64,000 nt of DNA from Fundicoccus ignavus (GCF_009659375.1 NZ_WJQT01000002.1:214912-278911); one strand, 5' to 3'; counted from the stretch's first letter, positions 37,428 to 48,167 are shown. Made by a program: numbers and translations. Notes: generated from the letters alone by a model not told the origin.

Positions 37428-37725
37428 ATAAAATAAAGTTTTATGTTGATTTCCCAAGCTTTGTACTACGCTCAGCTGATTGTTTTCTAAGGCGGAGGTC
37501 GCTTCAAAAGCCTCACTGACGTTCGTGCTTTTCCAGTTCAATTGGCTAAGCTCTGTCTACTTCGCTTTGCTCATAGACAGAGCAAGCTACGCCGATTGCC
37601 CTTTGTACCGCTATGGATAACAAGTCGCTGAGCTACGTTAAGTATTCCAACAAAAGTAAAGCGATATAATCAAGTTAAAACCGCTCAACGGAATTTAAAG
37701 TCCTCGGACTTGTCCGAGGTTTTCT
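37427..37725. repeat. Palindromic dispersed repeat, copy A
   Basis: One of four related elements. It begins directly at the T-tract of the rpoD terminator. The ends are an imperfect inverted repeat (GTTTTATGTTGATT against AATCAAGTTAAAAC), and inner arms GCTCAGC/GCTGAGC and a GCGG/CCGC block fold the whole unit into one long hairpin. A central hairpin is built on GCTCTGTC/GACAGAGC. A short terminator-like hairpin, CCTCGGA/TCCGAGG with TTTTCT, closes the 3' end (37701-37722). No open frame of note. Confidence 0.88.
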
Positions 37726-37752
37726 GACAATATTAAAAAGTGAGGTGAAGGG

Positions 37753-38484
37753 ATGAATTCAGAAAGATTATCCCCACGTTTAAATCGAGTGGCTCAATTA
37801 ATTGGTCAATATGGTCCACAACCGATTAGATTAGCTGACATAGGAAGTGACCATGCCTATTTACCCTGTAACTTAAAGTTAAATGAAACGATATCTTATG
37901 CTATCGCAGGCGAAGTGGTAGAAGGACCTTTTCAATCAGCAGTAAAGGAAGTCAATCAGCAAGGTTTTAGTAACGTAATTGATGTACGTAAAGGTGATGG
38001 CTTAGAAGTCGTTACACCAGAGGATAATATTAATACCATTTCAATCTGCGGAATGGGCGGAGCTTTAATCAGAACCATACTCGAAGCTGGCTTACATTTA
38101 TTAAGAAATAATACAATCGTTGTATTACAAGCAAATATTGCTGAGCCACAATTGCGAACATGGTTAAGTAAGCATCATTTTATTATTAGAGATGAGGACA
38201 TTATCGAAGATAATAGTCGATATTATGAGATTATTGTAGCGGAATATTTACCGTCTCAACAACAAGTATTGAGTAAAAAACAAAGACTGTTCGGACCAGT
38301 CAATTTACGTCAGCCAGATGCTACCTATATAGCGAAATGGCAACAAGAATTACATAGCCAAGAAAAAGTCTATGCTTCCATGAAAGCTGGTTTAGAAGAC
38401 GCTAATCATCCTAAATTAGTTGAAATGGAGAAACATTTACAATTAATAAGGGAGGAATTAGCACGTGTCGAAAAAACAAATTAA
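37753..38484 (+). CDS. trmK: tRNA (adenine-22-N1)-methyltransferase TrmK
   Basis: SAM-dependent methylation of A22 in bacterial tRNA. The Rossmann SAM motif is LADIGSDHAYLPCNL (about residues 24-38), and AGEVVEGPFQSA and ISICGMGGALIRTIL are family blocks. A C-terminal coiled-coil (EKVYASMKAGLEDANHP onward) is typical. Length 243 residues. It overlaps the next gene by 20 bases. The rpoD-trmK-Nif3 order is as in Bacillus (sigA-yqfN-yqfO). Confidence 0.93.
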   Translation: MNSERLSPRLNRVAQLIGQYGPQPIRLADIGSDHAYLPCNLKLNETISYAIAGEVVEGPFQSAVKEVNQQGFSNVIDVRKGDGLEVVTPEDNINTISICGMGGALIRTILEAGLHLLRNNTIVVLQANIAEPQLRTWLSKHHFIIRDEDIIEDNSRYYEIIVAEYLPSQQQVLSKKQRLFGPVNLRQPDATYIAKWQQELHSQEKVYASMKAGLEDANHPKLVEMEKHLQLIREELARVEKTN

Positions 38485-39277
38485 GCTAAATGAACTTATT
38501 TCATTATTTAACAAACAATATCCCCCATCTCTAGCCGAATCGTGGGATCAAAATGGTATTCACTTTGGAAGTTCTGAAGCTACTGTGAAGAAAATTTTGG
38601 TCACTTTAGATGTGAGAGCTGAAGTTGTTCAAGAAGCCATTGAAAATCAAATAGATACGATAATTGTGCATCATCCTCCTTTATTCAAAGCTATTCAACG
38701 CTTCGATTTAAGCCAACCAGATGTTGCCATGTATGCACAATTAATTAAACATGATATTAATGTTTTTGCAATGCATACAAATTTTGATGCTGCAAGTAAT
38801 GGCATGAATGATTGGTTAGCAGAGCAATTGAAGTTAGAGAATGTTTCATCTTTGGTTGTTCATGAAGATGAAACAAATCCAGGCATTGGGAGAGTAGGGG
38901 AATTTTCAGAAGCTTTAAGTCGCACAGATTTACTTAAAGTATTGAAAGAGACTTACCAACGAGAACAGTTAATTGTAATCGAAAAGGAGAGTCGTGTCGC
39001 TTATAAAAAAGTTGCGATAGTAGGTGGCTCAGGAACTAGTTTTATTAATGAAGTTTCTGATCAAGAGGTCGACCTATTTATTACAGGTGATATCACCTAT
39101 CATCAAGGCCATGATTTGTATGAAGCAGGCTTTATGACAGTCGATGCAGGACACTATATTGAGTCAATCTTTATACCCGGCTTAAGTAAAGAATTACAAA
39201 ATACGATAGAAAAAAATAATTGGGACATTGAGGTAGTAGCTAGTCAAGTTAATACAAATCCCTTTAAATATGAATAA
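38465..39277 (+). CDS. Nif3-like dinuclear metal center protein (GTP cyclohydrolase I type 2 homologue)
   Basis: Member of the Nif3/YqfO family, ring-forming proteins with a dinuclear metal site. Metal-binding residues appear in TIIVHHPPLFK and MHTNFDAASNGMND, and near the C-terminus in GDITYHQGHDLYEAG and DAGHYIES. At 270 residues it lacks the about 100-residue insertion of the Bacillus protein. The start is GTG 38465 inside the end of trmK, about ten bases after GGGAGG. The physiological substrate is unknown; the naming as a GTP cyclohydrolase homologue is only by family. Confidence 0.9.
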   Translation: MSKKQIKLNELISLFNKQYPPSLAESWDQNGIHFGSSEATVKKILVTLDVRAEVVQEAIENQIDTIIVHHPPLFKAIQRFDLSQPDVAMYAQLIKHDINVFAMHTNFDAASNGMNDWLAEQLKLENVSSLVVHEDETNPGIGRVGEFSEALSRTDLLKVLKETYQREQLIVIEKESRVAYKKVAIVGGSGTSFINEVSDQEVDLFITGDITYHQGHDLYEAGFMTVDAGHYIESIFIPGLSKELQNTIEKNNWDIEVVASQVNTNPFKYE

Positions 39278-39294
39278 TAGAACGGAGTTTTCTT

Positions 39295-40527
39295 ATGTCA
39301 ATTTTTGAAAAAACACAAGCAAGATTAATTAAATATGCTAAAATCAACACTCGCTCAGACGTTAATAGTCCAACGATTCCTTCCACAGCTATTCAATTTG
39401 ATTTGTTGAACTTATTAGTTGAAGAATTAAAAGAAATAGGTCTTTCTGAAGTTGAATTGAATCCAGAAAACGCATTTGTTACGGCAACATTACCAGCTAA
39501 TACAGACGAAGTAGTACCAAGCATTGGTTTTATTGCCCACGTAGATACTGCCGATTTTAACTCTGTAAATGTATCCCCTCAAGTTATTGAAAATTATTCA
39601 TTACAAGATATTGTGCTAAATCAAAAAGAAAACATTGTGATGACTACAGCAGATTTTCCTAATTTGCTTGCTTATGAAGGCCAAACATTAATCACAACAG
39701 ATGGTACAACTTTATTAGGAGCAGACGATAAATCAGGAATTGCTGAGATTGTCACAGCTATGGAATATTTAATTCAACATCCAGAAATTAAACATGGTAA
39801 AGTACGTGTAGCATTTGGACCTGATGAAGAAATTGGACGTGGAGCTGATCATTTTGATGCAGAGGGGTTTGCGACAGATTTTGCTTATACACTTGATGGA
39901 GGACCTGTTGGTGAATTAGAATACGAAAGTTTTAATGCAGCTGCTGCTAACTTAACAATAACTGGTAAAAACATTCATCCAGGAACTGCGAAGGGTAAAA
40001 TGGTCAATGCAATCACTGTGATGAATCAATTTATTAATTTACTTCCAGAAAATGAAGTGCCAGAATTAACCGAAGGTAGAGAAGGATTCTATCATGTATC
40101 TGACGTAACTGGTACGGTTGATGAAGCAAAATTAAGCATGATTATCCGTGATCACGATCGCGAGCTATTCAACCAACGTAAAGCTTTTGTTGAGAAAGCC
40201 GTAGCTGAAATTAATGCCCAATATGCTACGCAACCAATTCAATTAGATTTATTTGATCAATACTATAATATGGCTGAAGTAATTGAAAAAGACATGACTT
40301 CAGTTGAATTAGCTAAGTTAGCGATGGAGGAATTATCAATTGAACCATTAATTAAACCAATTCGCGGTGGAACTGATGGTTCAAAAATTAGCTTTATGGG
40401 AATTCCTACACCAAATATTTTTGCTGGTGGCGAAAACATGCATGGTCGTTTTGAGTTTGTAGCGGTAGAGTCAATGGTAAAAGCGACAGAAGTTATTGTT
40501 CGTATCGTTGAATTGAACGCTAAATAA
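39295..40527 (+). CDS. pepT: Peptidase T (tripeptide aminopeptidase)
   Basis: M20-family dinuclear zinc exopeptidase that releases the N-terminal residue from tripeptides. Metal and catalytic motifs seen are IAHVDTADF (His and Asp), TLLGADDKSGIAEI (Asp), FGPDEEIGRGADHF (catalytic Glu and metal Glu), TLDGG, and the C-terminal FAGGENMHGRFEF (His). Length 410 is standard. It has its own ribosome binding site (ACGGAG) and sits between the trmK operon and rexB. Confidence 0.96.
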   Translation: MSIFEKTQARLIKYAKINTRSDVNSPTIPSTAIQFDLLNLLVEELKEIGLSEVELNPENAFVTATLPANTDEVVPSIGFIAHVDTADFNSVNVSPQVIENYSLQDIVLNQKENIVMTTADFPNLLAYEGQTLITTDGTTLLGADDKSGIAEIVTAMEYLIQHPEIKHGKVRVAFGPDEEIGRGADHFDAEGFATDFAYTLDGGPVGELEYESFNAAAANLTITGKNIHPGTAKGKMVNAITVMNQFINLLPENEVPELTEGREGFYHVSDVTGTVDEAKLSMIIRDHDRELFNQRKAFVEKAVAEINAQYATQPIQLDLFDQYYNMAEVIEKDMTSVELAKLAMEELSIEPLIKPIRGGTDGSKISFMGIPTPNIFAGGENMHGRFEFVAVESMVKATEVIVRIVELNAK

Positions 40528-40563
40528 ATATAGTTATAAACAAACTAATGGAAAGGATTGTGA

Positions 40564-43500
40564 ATGATGCCGCTTCAATTTATTACTGGAGATTTATCTG
40601 TTAATAAGAAAAGTGAATTAATCGAGAAGATGGTGCAATTAAAGGCTCAAAATCCTGATGCGATTATTTACTATTTAGTGCCAGAACATTTAAAGTTCGA
40701 TACAGAGTCTTTTGTTTTAGAAGAATTACAAAAGATTTATGAGACACAACAAGCTGCCATGATCGATATCCAAGTCGTTAGTTTTACGAGATTGGCTTGG
40801 TTTATGTTACTAGCCAATCTTAAATCAACACAGAATCTGTCTACAATTGGGCTTAGTATGCTCGTTAGACAGATTCTGTCTGATTATGCTGACCAATTAT
40901 TGGTGTATCGAGGACAAATTAATTATCAAGGATTTATTGAAAAATTAGTGAGTCTTTTTGAAGAATTGTTTGAGGGAAATATTGAACCAGAAGATCTACA
41001 AGTTTCTTGGTTCGACAAAGAATTAAATGTAGAAGAAAATATCCCCAATATTGAAGCTCAAAGATTGAAAGAAATTCAACTACTGTATAGCGCTTATATT
41101 GTGGCAGTGAAAGAAAGGCACTTAGCAAGTTATGAAAACTATGATGCTTTAAGTAGCTATCTTAATTCATCAAAAGAATTTGATAATCATTATCTTTTTG
41201 TGGATAATCATTATTATTTTAATGCTAAACAAACATCTTTATTATTGGATGTAATTAAAACATTTAAACAAGTTTGGATAACCATGCCATTAACATCAGA
41301 CCAAGCCCATTCTAGCAATTGGCAACCTCTAGTTCAGGTACCTCATGACACATATAAGCAGTTAAAAGAATTATGTTTGAACTTAAACTTAAGCGTATTA
41401 GAAGATTGGGATATTCATTCAAAAGATTCTCAATTTAAAACGAGTATTGAATGGCTAGCTAAGTATTTTTACAAAGCACAAAGCCAAGAACGATTACCCC
41501 AAATCAATAACAATTTAGTTGAACAACTTAAACATAGTCATCATTTTGCACAATTTGATTCATTACAAACTGAATTAAGGCATGTAAGTAATCAAATTCA
41601 TGCACTTGTCTCTAACGAAGGGTATCGCTATCGTGATATATTGGTGTTGGCTCGTGATTTAGATCGTTACCAACCGATGGTAGAACCGTTTTTCGCAATG
41701 AACAATATTCCGTTATTCTTTGACCATGCAATGAGTATGTCACAACATCCCTTTATGCTATGGTTAGAAGGTCTATTAAATTTAAAACGCTATAATTGGC
41801 GCTATGATGATTTAATGTTGTTATTAAAAAATGATATTTTTGTAGAGGCTTCACCTACTAAGGGAGATTTTAATTCCTTTAAAGAAAACGAATGGCAAGA
41901 TTGGTTATCAGAGCAACATCATCAAATAAGTCATTTTGAGAACGTTTTAATCGCTAATGGATACTTTGGTTATCGATTTTATAATGAGACTTTCGAATGG
42001 AATTTCCAGACATCTGAACTAGCTTATACGAATCATAAAGGACATCATACTCAAATGACTTTATTTGAGCTTGTAAGCCGTAAACGTAACTGGCTACTTG
42101 AAACTGTCTATAAGCCATTACAAGCCTGGAAAGACGAAATGAGTGGTGCTGAAGCTGCTCAGTGGTTATATGACTTAGTCGAACTATCAGGCGTCAAGCA
42201 GCAAATGATTCGCATACGTGATGCCTCCATTTCAAAAGGTGATATCGATGCTTCCCGAAGACATGAACAAGTCTGGCAAGTATTTAGAGATACATTAGAT
42301 GAATTTTATTTACTATACGAACATGAAACGATTGATTTTAGAATGTTTTTTGATATTTTATTTGCGGGTTTGAAAGAGGGTAGTTATCATATAATTCCAC
42401 CTACAATTGACCAAGTAACATTTTCGAATATGGTCAGTCCGCAGGTACAGCCTTTTAAAGTTTGTTTCATTCTTGGAGCAGATGATAATTCTTTACCACA
42501 GAAACCTTCATACACATCATTATTAACAGAAGATAATCGTAATTTGATTGCTGAGGGTTTATTACCGCATCAATACTTAATGGAACACGTGAGTATACAT
42601 AATCATCAAGAATTATTTTTAACTTACCAATTATTATTGAGTGCATCAGAAAAACTCTACATATCTTATGCAAGTATGCTAGGTTCGCAGCAAGTAAAGT
42701 TCTCACCTTATATTGAGAATATAGCGAAAGAATTGAACCTACCCATTAGGTCTTATCATAACTTATTAAATGAAAAACTCGATCAAAAATTAAGCTTAAG
42801 TCATTTCGGTCGTTACCCAATGCAAATTACACCAATCCTTCAAAGGGTTCGTTTTTATTACGAGCAGCAATTGGCTGTTTCGAATGATTTGCGCTTATTA
42901 TTAAAAGAAATGAGCCAGTATCAAGCTGAACATCCAAATGAAGTTAAAAGGCCTTTAAAAGAGTTGATTAAAGCAACATTTACTTTTAATGAACTTCCGC
43001 AAAATATTCAAGCCGAAACTGCCTTAAAACTTTTTGGTAAGAACTTAAATCTATCTGTATCCAAAATAGAACAATACTATCAAGATCCGTATAGCCATTT
43101 CTTGTTACATGGATTAAAACTTCAAGAAAGACAGTTGTTTGAATTAAATCCAGCAAAAACGGGTGATTATTTCCATGATTTCTTAGATTTTTTCATGGAA
43201 AAATTAATTTCAGAAAAATTGTCCTTAAAACATTTAACAAGTAATCAATTCGATCAATTATTCACTCAAACAAAGAATGATTTAAAAGCAAATCCACGCT
43301 TTAATTTGTTTGAGAGTCAGCCTCGATTGTCAGCAATCAAATTTCAAATGGATCGACGTTTATATGACTTTATTCGTTTTATGCAACAACAACAGCATCT
43401 AGTAGCCGTTGATACGCTTAAAACAGAAGCTATATTCGGTTTAAATAAGCAAGCGATACATCTAGATGGTTTTGTTTATCCTTTACGTAGTGGAGGGCAA

Positions 43501-44208
43501 TTATCAATAAGTGGAAAAATAGATAGAATTGATGGTCTGAATATTAATCAAAAACACTATCTACAAGTGATTGATTACAAATCGGGCAAGAAAAATTTCG
43601 ATTTAGTCGATGCTTATTATGGTTTGGATTTACAAGTCTTAACTTATTTATCGGTCGCTTTAAAAAATTATTCAGATTATTCTGCTTTAGGTGCTTTTTA
43701 TCAACCCATACTACACAGTTATCAAAAAGTAGATAATCAAATTGAGACTACTGACAATCTTGATGAAATGATCCATCAGCTTCATCTTAATGCTAACCGC
43801 TTAAATGGATTCGTTACAGTTCCAAGTGATATGCTGCAAGAGATTGATGCAACGCTAGTCGAAACAAATAAGAGTCTGGTCTATCCTGTAACGTTAAAAA
43901 AAGATGGTGACTATAATGCGCATAGTGTGGCATTTAGTGAGCAAGAGTTAGACACCCTATTAAAGTATACGCATTATATGTTTAAGCAAGCAGCTGAACA
44001 AATTCAATCAGGTCATATAGAACTTCAGCCATTCTTGCATGAGCGCTTTACACCAGCTTTACAAAATGAATATCGTGTTATAACAGGTTTTGATGCGACA
44101 CAATCTTATTCAGCTTATCGACATAAAGCCGTTAAGAAAAAAGAAGTTTTCGATATGATGGTACAAGAACTAACAGATGAGGAAGGAGATGAGGATAATC
44201 GAGATTAA
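40564..44208 (+). CDS. rexB: ATP-dependent nuclease subunit B (RexB/AddB)
   Basis: Subunit of the RexAB helicase-nuclease that processes double-strand breaks. The 1214-residue protein begins FITGDLSVNKKSELIEKM, where the Walker A of classical AddB is degraded. The C-terminal RecB-type nuclease is visible (SGKIDRIDGLNINQKHYLQV then IDYKSGKKNFDLV with the active-site Asp and Lys, then QVLTYL). The Fe-S cysteines of Bacillus AddB are absent; the SKIEQYYQDPYSHF segment has Asp where AddB has Cys. Both traits are normal for lactic-acid RexB. It overlaps rexA. Two adjacent ATGs (40564, 40567) are possible starts. Confidence 0.93.
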   Translation: MMPLQFITGDLSVNKKSELIEKMVQLKAQNPDAIIYYLVPEHLKFDTESFVLEELQKIYETQQAAMIDIQVVSFTRLAWFMLLANLKSTQNLSTIGLSMLVRQILSDYADQLLVYRGQINYQGFIEKLVSLFEELFEGNIEPEDLQVSWFDKELNVEENIPNIEAQRLKEIQLLYSAYIVAVKERHLASYENYDALSSYLNSSKEFDNHYLFVDNHYYFNAKQTSLLLDVIKTFKQVWITMPLTSDQAHSSNWQPLVQVPHDTYKQLKELCLNLNLSVLEDWDIHSKDSQFKTSIEWLAKYFYKAQSQERLPQINNNLVEQLKHSHHFAQFDSLQTELRHVSNQIHALVSNEGYRYRDILVLARDLDRYQPMVEPFFAMNNIPLFFDHAMSMSQHPFMLWLEGLLNLKRYNWRYDDLMLLLKNDIFVEASPTKGDFNSFKENEWQDWLSEQHHQISHFENVLIANGYFGYRFYNETFEWNFQTSELAYTNHKGHHTQMTLFELVSRKRNWLLETVYKPLQAWKDEMSGAEAAQWLYDLVELSGVKQQMIRIRDASISKGDIDASRRHEQVWQVFRDTLDEFYLLYEHETIDFRMFFDILFAGLKEGSYHIIPPTIDQVTFSNMVSPQVQPFKVCFILGADDNSLPQKPSYTSLLTEDNRNLIAEGLLPHQYLMEHVSIHNHQELFLTYQLLLSASEKLYISYASMLGSQQVKFSPYIENIAKELNLPIRSYHNLLNEKLDQKLSLSHFGRYPMQITPILQRVRFYYEQQLAVSNDLRLLLKEMSQYQAEHPNEVKRPLKELIKATFTFNELPQNIQAETALKLFGKNLNLSVSKIEQYYQDPYSHFLLHGLKLQERQLFELNPAKTGDYFHDFLDFFMEKLISEKLSLKHLTSNQFDQLFTQTKNDLKANPRFNLFESQPRLSAIKFQMDRRLYDFIRFMQQQQHLVAVDTLKTEAIFGLNKQAIHLDGFVYPLRSGGQLSISGKIDRIDGLNINQKHYLQVIDYKSGKKNFDLVDAYYGLDLQVLTYLSVALKNYSDYSALGAFYQPILHSYQKVDNQIETTDNLDEMIHQLHLNANRLNGFVTVPSDMLQEIDATLVETNKSLVYPVTLKKDGDYNAHSVAFSEQELDTLLKYTHYMFKQAAEQIQSGHIELQPFLHERFTPALQNEYRVITGFDATQSYSAYRHKAVKKKEVFDMMVQELTDEEGDEDNRD

Positions 44209-47200
44209 GCCAAGTAATGCACAATTTAATGACGAACAATGGCAAGCAATTCATCAAAAAGGGAGTAATCTATTAGTTGCTGCCAGTGCTGGATCAGGGA
44301 AGACAACCGTTTTGATTGAAAGAATCTTAACTCATTTAACGAATCAATATGCTAATTTGGATGAATTACTTGTCGTGACATTTACTGAATCAGCAGCTAA
44401 GGAAATGAAAGAAAGAATGGAAGTTAGTCTGAAGAAAACGGTTTCTTCAACCAGTGATGCTTTTTTACAACGACATTTCCTTCAACAAATTAACTTATTG
44501 CCAACCGCACATATTCGAACACTGCATAGTTTCTGTTTACAAGTCATTCAACAATTCTTTTATCTTGTCGATTTCAATCCAAGTTTCCAATTGTTAACGG
44601 ATGAAACGCAAAAATCACTGATTTATCAGGACGTTTGGCAAGATTTATTGACGGATATTCTAAATAATGAAGTCAAAAGTGACACACTTTTTTTTGATCA
44701 AAATGACTTGGTAGATTTAATGAATCGCTTTGCGAATGCCAGAAGTGATCAAGGTCTTTTTGACATAATTCTTCAACTTTACTTGTTCTCAAGCTCTCAT
44801 ACTGAACCAACAGTTTGGTTAGAGAATATACATCAGTTAACCGCTGATTTTGATCGATTTAAAGCGTCGGACCTATACCAGAATTCTTTTAAAGCCTATA
44901 TTCAACGAAATGCAATGGCAGCGAGTCGCTTATTACAAAAAGGTCAAGATTTGTTAAAAGGATTAAGTGACGAGAACATTACCAAATATGAACCTGTTTT
45001 ACGTAATGAAGAACAATATGTTAATCAGATTATTGAAGCCAATTTAAGTGATGATATTGAGACATTGATGCAACTGATGCAACAGGTTAAATTTGATCGT
45101 TGGTCAAGTGCAAGAAAGACTAATGAAGAATTTGAAACAATTAATGAAATAAAAGTTTATCGCGATGACGCCAAAAAAATTGTTACGGATAGATTAACGA
45201 AATTATTTTATTTTTCATATTCTGAAACGAAAAAAGTTGAAGAACAAATTTCTCCTGTTATTCAAAAATTAAGTAATTTAACCTTATTATTCACTCGATA
45301 CTTAGCAGAGCATAAACAAAACTTGAATATCATTGATTATAATGACTTAGAGCATTTAACTTTAGATATTCTTGCTCCATATAATGAAGTGAAGAAAGAA
45401 AGGGAAGCTAGTCCAGCAGCTTTATATTATCAAAAATTATTTAAAGAAGTGATGGTAGATGAATATCAAGATATTAATGATATCCAAGCGACTATCTTAG
45501 GCTGGCTAGCGCATGAACATCGTCCTGAATTATCTGGTAATTTATTCATGGTAGGAGACGTCAAACAATCTATTTATGGTTTTAGAATGGCTGAACCAAG
45601 TTTGTTTCTTGATAAATATCGTAAATTCGCTCAAAGTGAAGGAGGAGAGCTGATAGTTTTAGATAAAAACTACCGTTCTCGAGATGAAGTGCTTCAATTT
45701 ACAAACTACATTTTTGAAAGAATTATGGGAATTGATTTTGGTGAGATGGAATACGGTAAACAAGAATCTTTAAAAACTGGTAATCTGAGTTTGCTACCAG
45801 AAGCACCATCTGAAGATTTTGATATTGAGCTCTTATTGTACGAGAAGCAAGTAGAAGATATTGATATTAATGATTTAAGTGAAGAGGAAGAATTGCTGAT
45901 TGATACGTCCATTGAGGCTGAAGTCCATTTAATTGCCCAGGATATTCTTAACAAAATTGCCAATGGTTTTCAAATATACGATAAAAAAAATAAAGGTATG
46001 AAATTTGCAACTTTCAATGATATTGTTATTTTGAGTTCTACTCGTACGCCTTTTTTACCAATACAACAAATTTTTGAACGTTATCACATTCCAGTATTAA
46101 CGCAAAAAGTTGAGAATTTCTTCCAAAGACAAGAAATTCGTTTAATGATTGCTTTACTAAAATTGATTGATAATCCAATTCAGGATATCCCTTTGGTCGC
46201 GATTTTAAGGTCATATTTTGTCGGGATTGATGACGAGATGTTAAGTAAAATTAGAATTGCATCGCCATCTGGTGATTTTTATTCTGCGTGTTTACAATAC
46301 CTATCATTAGACAAAAATCAAGTTGACGAAACTATTTCAATTTTATTGGAAAGGTTTATTTCTCAATTAAATCATTGGCATGAACTTTCTAATGAAGTTT
46401 CTTTAGTCGAACTTATTTGGACGATTTATCAAGAGACCAATTTTTTAGATTATGTAGCTGGCTTAGCTAATGGACCACAACGACAAGCAAATTTACATGC
46501 ATTTTATCAAAAAGCCGATGAATTTGAAGAAAGTAGTTTCAAAGGCTTGTTTGGATTTATTCAGTATATTGAGAAAGTGATGCAAGCTGAGAATGATTTG
46601 GCGGAACCTGTAGTTCTTTCCGAAAATCAGAATGCGGTTCGAACAATGACAGTTCATGCGAGTAAAGGCTTAGAGTTTCCAATTGTGTATTTAATTAATA
46701 CCGGAAAGAAATTTAATACTCAAGATGTTACACAGAAAAAATATATAGCTTCAAAAGATTATGGAATCGCAACGGATTATTATGATTATAATACTCTACT
46801 GCAGTATCCTTCTCTTTCTAAACAAACTTTACGTATTAATCAAGAAAATCTATTAAAAGCTGAAGAGATGCGTAAACTCTATGTTGCTTTAACCCGTTGT
46901 GAACAGAAACTCATTATTGTTGGTACGGTGAAAAATGAAGATGAGTGGCATGAGAAATCCGAGAAAACGCGTCAATTAACTGGAACGAACGAACTTTTAG
47001 TTAATACGCAAGAACGTCAGAGTACAAATAACTGGTTAGAATGGATTCGTCAAGCATTAGCAGTCGAAGATTCACTTCAGGAATCAGTAACGAACTTTAC
47101 AACGAAACAAGTGCAAGTAAGTTTCTTTAATCAGCAAGCATTAAATCAACTCGTTGTTAACGAGGATGACTCGTCAAGTTATTTGTCTCCAGAGAGATGG

Positions 47201-48106
47201 TTAAAGCATTTACAGAAAATAGTTGATGAGACCACAATTGATGATGCGAGTAAATCAGCATTGCTTGTTAAGCAGCTAATGAGAAGTGATTATGAATATG
47301 AATTGTCGACAAACACGTCGAGTTATCAATCAGTATCGGAACTGAAACGTCTTTATGAAGAACCCCGTATCGAAAAAATAGAAAGTTTCCAGGATCGTCG
47401 TCCTTCTGTACAAATATATTCAACAGAAGACGAAGCAGAGGAGATTCAAAGCATTCGGTATACACAAGATACATTTGAAGCACCAAAATTTGTGGAAGAC
47501 AAACAGATGGATTATGCTCAAATAGGTACGATTACACATTTCTTACTTCAGCAGCTAAATTTTGGATTATTTACGAATTTAGCTTCAGAAAATTATGCAA
47601 CAATATTAAACGAAGAAGTTGAGAGGCTTATTTCTGAGGAGTATTTAGATCGAAGTAAAGCGGAAGTCATTCAGTTTGATAAAATATCAGAGTTTCTTTT
47701 AAGTGAATTAGGCCAACTAGTGATTAAACACTCAAACCGTTTGAAAAGGGAACAAGCCTTCTCGTTTTTATTACCAGCGAATCAATTGTTAAAATCACGA
47801 CTGGATGATATGGCCTTAGAAAAACTAGCGAGTGATCAATTATTAGTTCACGGGATTATTGACAACTTTATTGAAATGGAACATGGTTTAATATTATTAG
47901 ACTATAAGACGGACCGTTTCAGACCTTATCTGAAAACAACCGCTGAAGAGCAAAGTGCGGATATTATTGAAAAGTATAAATTTCAAGTTAGTTTATACGT
48001 ACAAGCACTAGCTCAAGCGAAGAAAAAGCCAGTTTTAGGTGCATATTTAGTCTTGTTAGATTTCGGAATCTCAATTCAAGTAAACGACTTGTATCAATTT
48101 GATTAA
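44177..48106 (+). CDS. rexA: ATP-dependent helicase/nuclease subunit A (RexA/AddA)
   Basis: UvrD-type motor and nuclease subunit of RexAB. Motifs in order: Walker A AASAGSGKTTVLIERI, TFTESAAKEMKERM, DYNDLEHL, Walker B VMVDEYQDIND, GDVKQSIYGFR, VHASKGLEFPIVYL, and LYVALTRCEQKL. The C-terminal nuclease is HGIIDNFIEMEHGLILLDYK plus Gln-x-x-x-Tyr. Length 1309. The start is uncertain: ATG 44177 has no ribosome binding site, while ATG 44189 directly abuts GGAAGGAG. Either way it overlaps rexB, so translation is probably coupled. Confidence 0.95.
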   Translation: MRKEMRIIEIKPSNAQFNDEQWQAIHQKGSNLLVAASAGSGKTTVLIERILTHLTNQYANLDELLVVTFTESAAKEMKERMEVSLKKTVSSTSDAFLQRHFLQQINLLPTAHIRTLHSFCLQVIQQFFYLVDFNPSFQLLTDETQKSLIYQDVWQDLLTDILNNEVKSDTLFFDQNDLVDLMNRFANARSDQGLFDIILQLYLFSSSHTEPTVWLENIHQLTADFDRFKASDLYQNSFKAYIQRNAMAASRLLQKGQDLLKGLSDENITKYEPVLRNEEQYVNQIIEANLSDDIETLMQLMQQVKFDRWSSARKTNEEFETINEIKVYRDDAKKIVTDRLTKLFYFSYSETKKVEEQISPVIQKLSNLTLLFTRYLAEHKQNLNIIDYNDLEHLTLDILAPYNEVKKEREASPAALYYQKLFKEVMVDEYQDINDIQATILGWLAHEHRPELSGNLFMVGDVKQSIYGFRMAEPSLFLDKYRKFAQSEGGELIVLDKNYRSRDEVLQFTNYIFERIMGIDFGEMEYGKQESLKTGNLSLLPEAPSEDFDIELLLYEKQVEDIDINDLSEEEELLIDTSIEAEVHLIAQDILNKIANGFQIYDKKNKGMKFATFNDIVILSSTRTPFLPIQQIFERYHIPVLTQKVENFFQRQEIRLMIALLKLIDNPIQDIPLVAILRSYFVGIDDEMLSKIRIASPSGDFYSACLQYLSLDKNQVDETISILLERFISQLNHWHELSNEVSLVELIWTIYQETNFLDYVAGLANGPQRQANLHAFYQKADEFEESSFKGLFGFIQYIEKVMQAENDLAEPVVLSENQNAVRTMTVHASKGLEFPIVYLINTGKKFNTQDVTQKKYIASKDYGIATDYYDYNTLLQYPSLSKQTLRINQENLLKAEEMRKLYVALTRCEQKLIIVGTVKNEDEWHEKSEKTRQLTGTNELLVNTQERQSTNNWLEWIRQALAVEDSLQESVTNFTTKQVQVSFFNQQALNQLVVNEDDSSSYLSPERWLKHLQKIVDETTIDDASKSALLVKQLMRSDYEYELSTNTSSYQSVSELKRLYEEPRIEKIESFQDRRPSVQIYSTEDEAEEIQSIRYTQDTFEAPKFVEDKQMDYAQIGTITHFLLQQLNFGLFTNLASENYATILNEEVERLISEEYLDRSKAEVIQFDKISEFLLSELGQLVIKHSNRLKREQAFSFLLPANQLLKSRLDDMALEKLASDQLLVHGIIDNFIEMEHGLILLDYKTDRFRPYLKTTAEEQSADIIEKYKFQVSLYVQALAQAKKKPVLGAYLVLLDFGISIQVNDLYQFD

Positions 48107-48122
48107 ACTTTTCATATAGAAA

Positions 48123-48160
48123 AACCACCAAGTAAACATATTTTTGTTTACTTGGTGGTT
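48123..48160. terminator. Bidirectional terminator after rexA
   Basis: Perfect 15-bp stem AACCACCAAGTAAAC (48123-48137) / GTTTACTTGGTGGTT (48146-48160) between the convergent rexA and lipoprotein genes, flanked by an A-run on the left. Confidence 0.9.
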
Positions 48161-48167
48161 TAATTAT

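Noticed and set aside
40564..44208. Missing Fe-S cysteines and Walker A in the AddB-like protein as a novelty
   Set aside because: Both losses are typical of RexB proteins in lactic acid bacteria.
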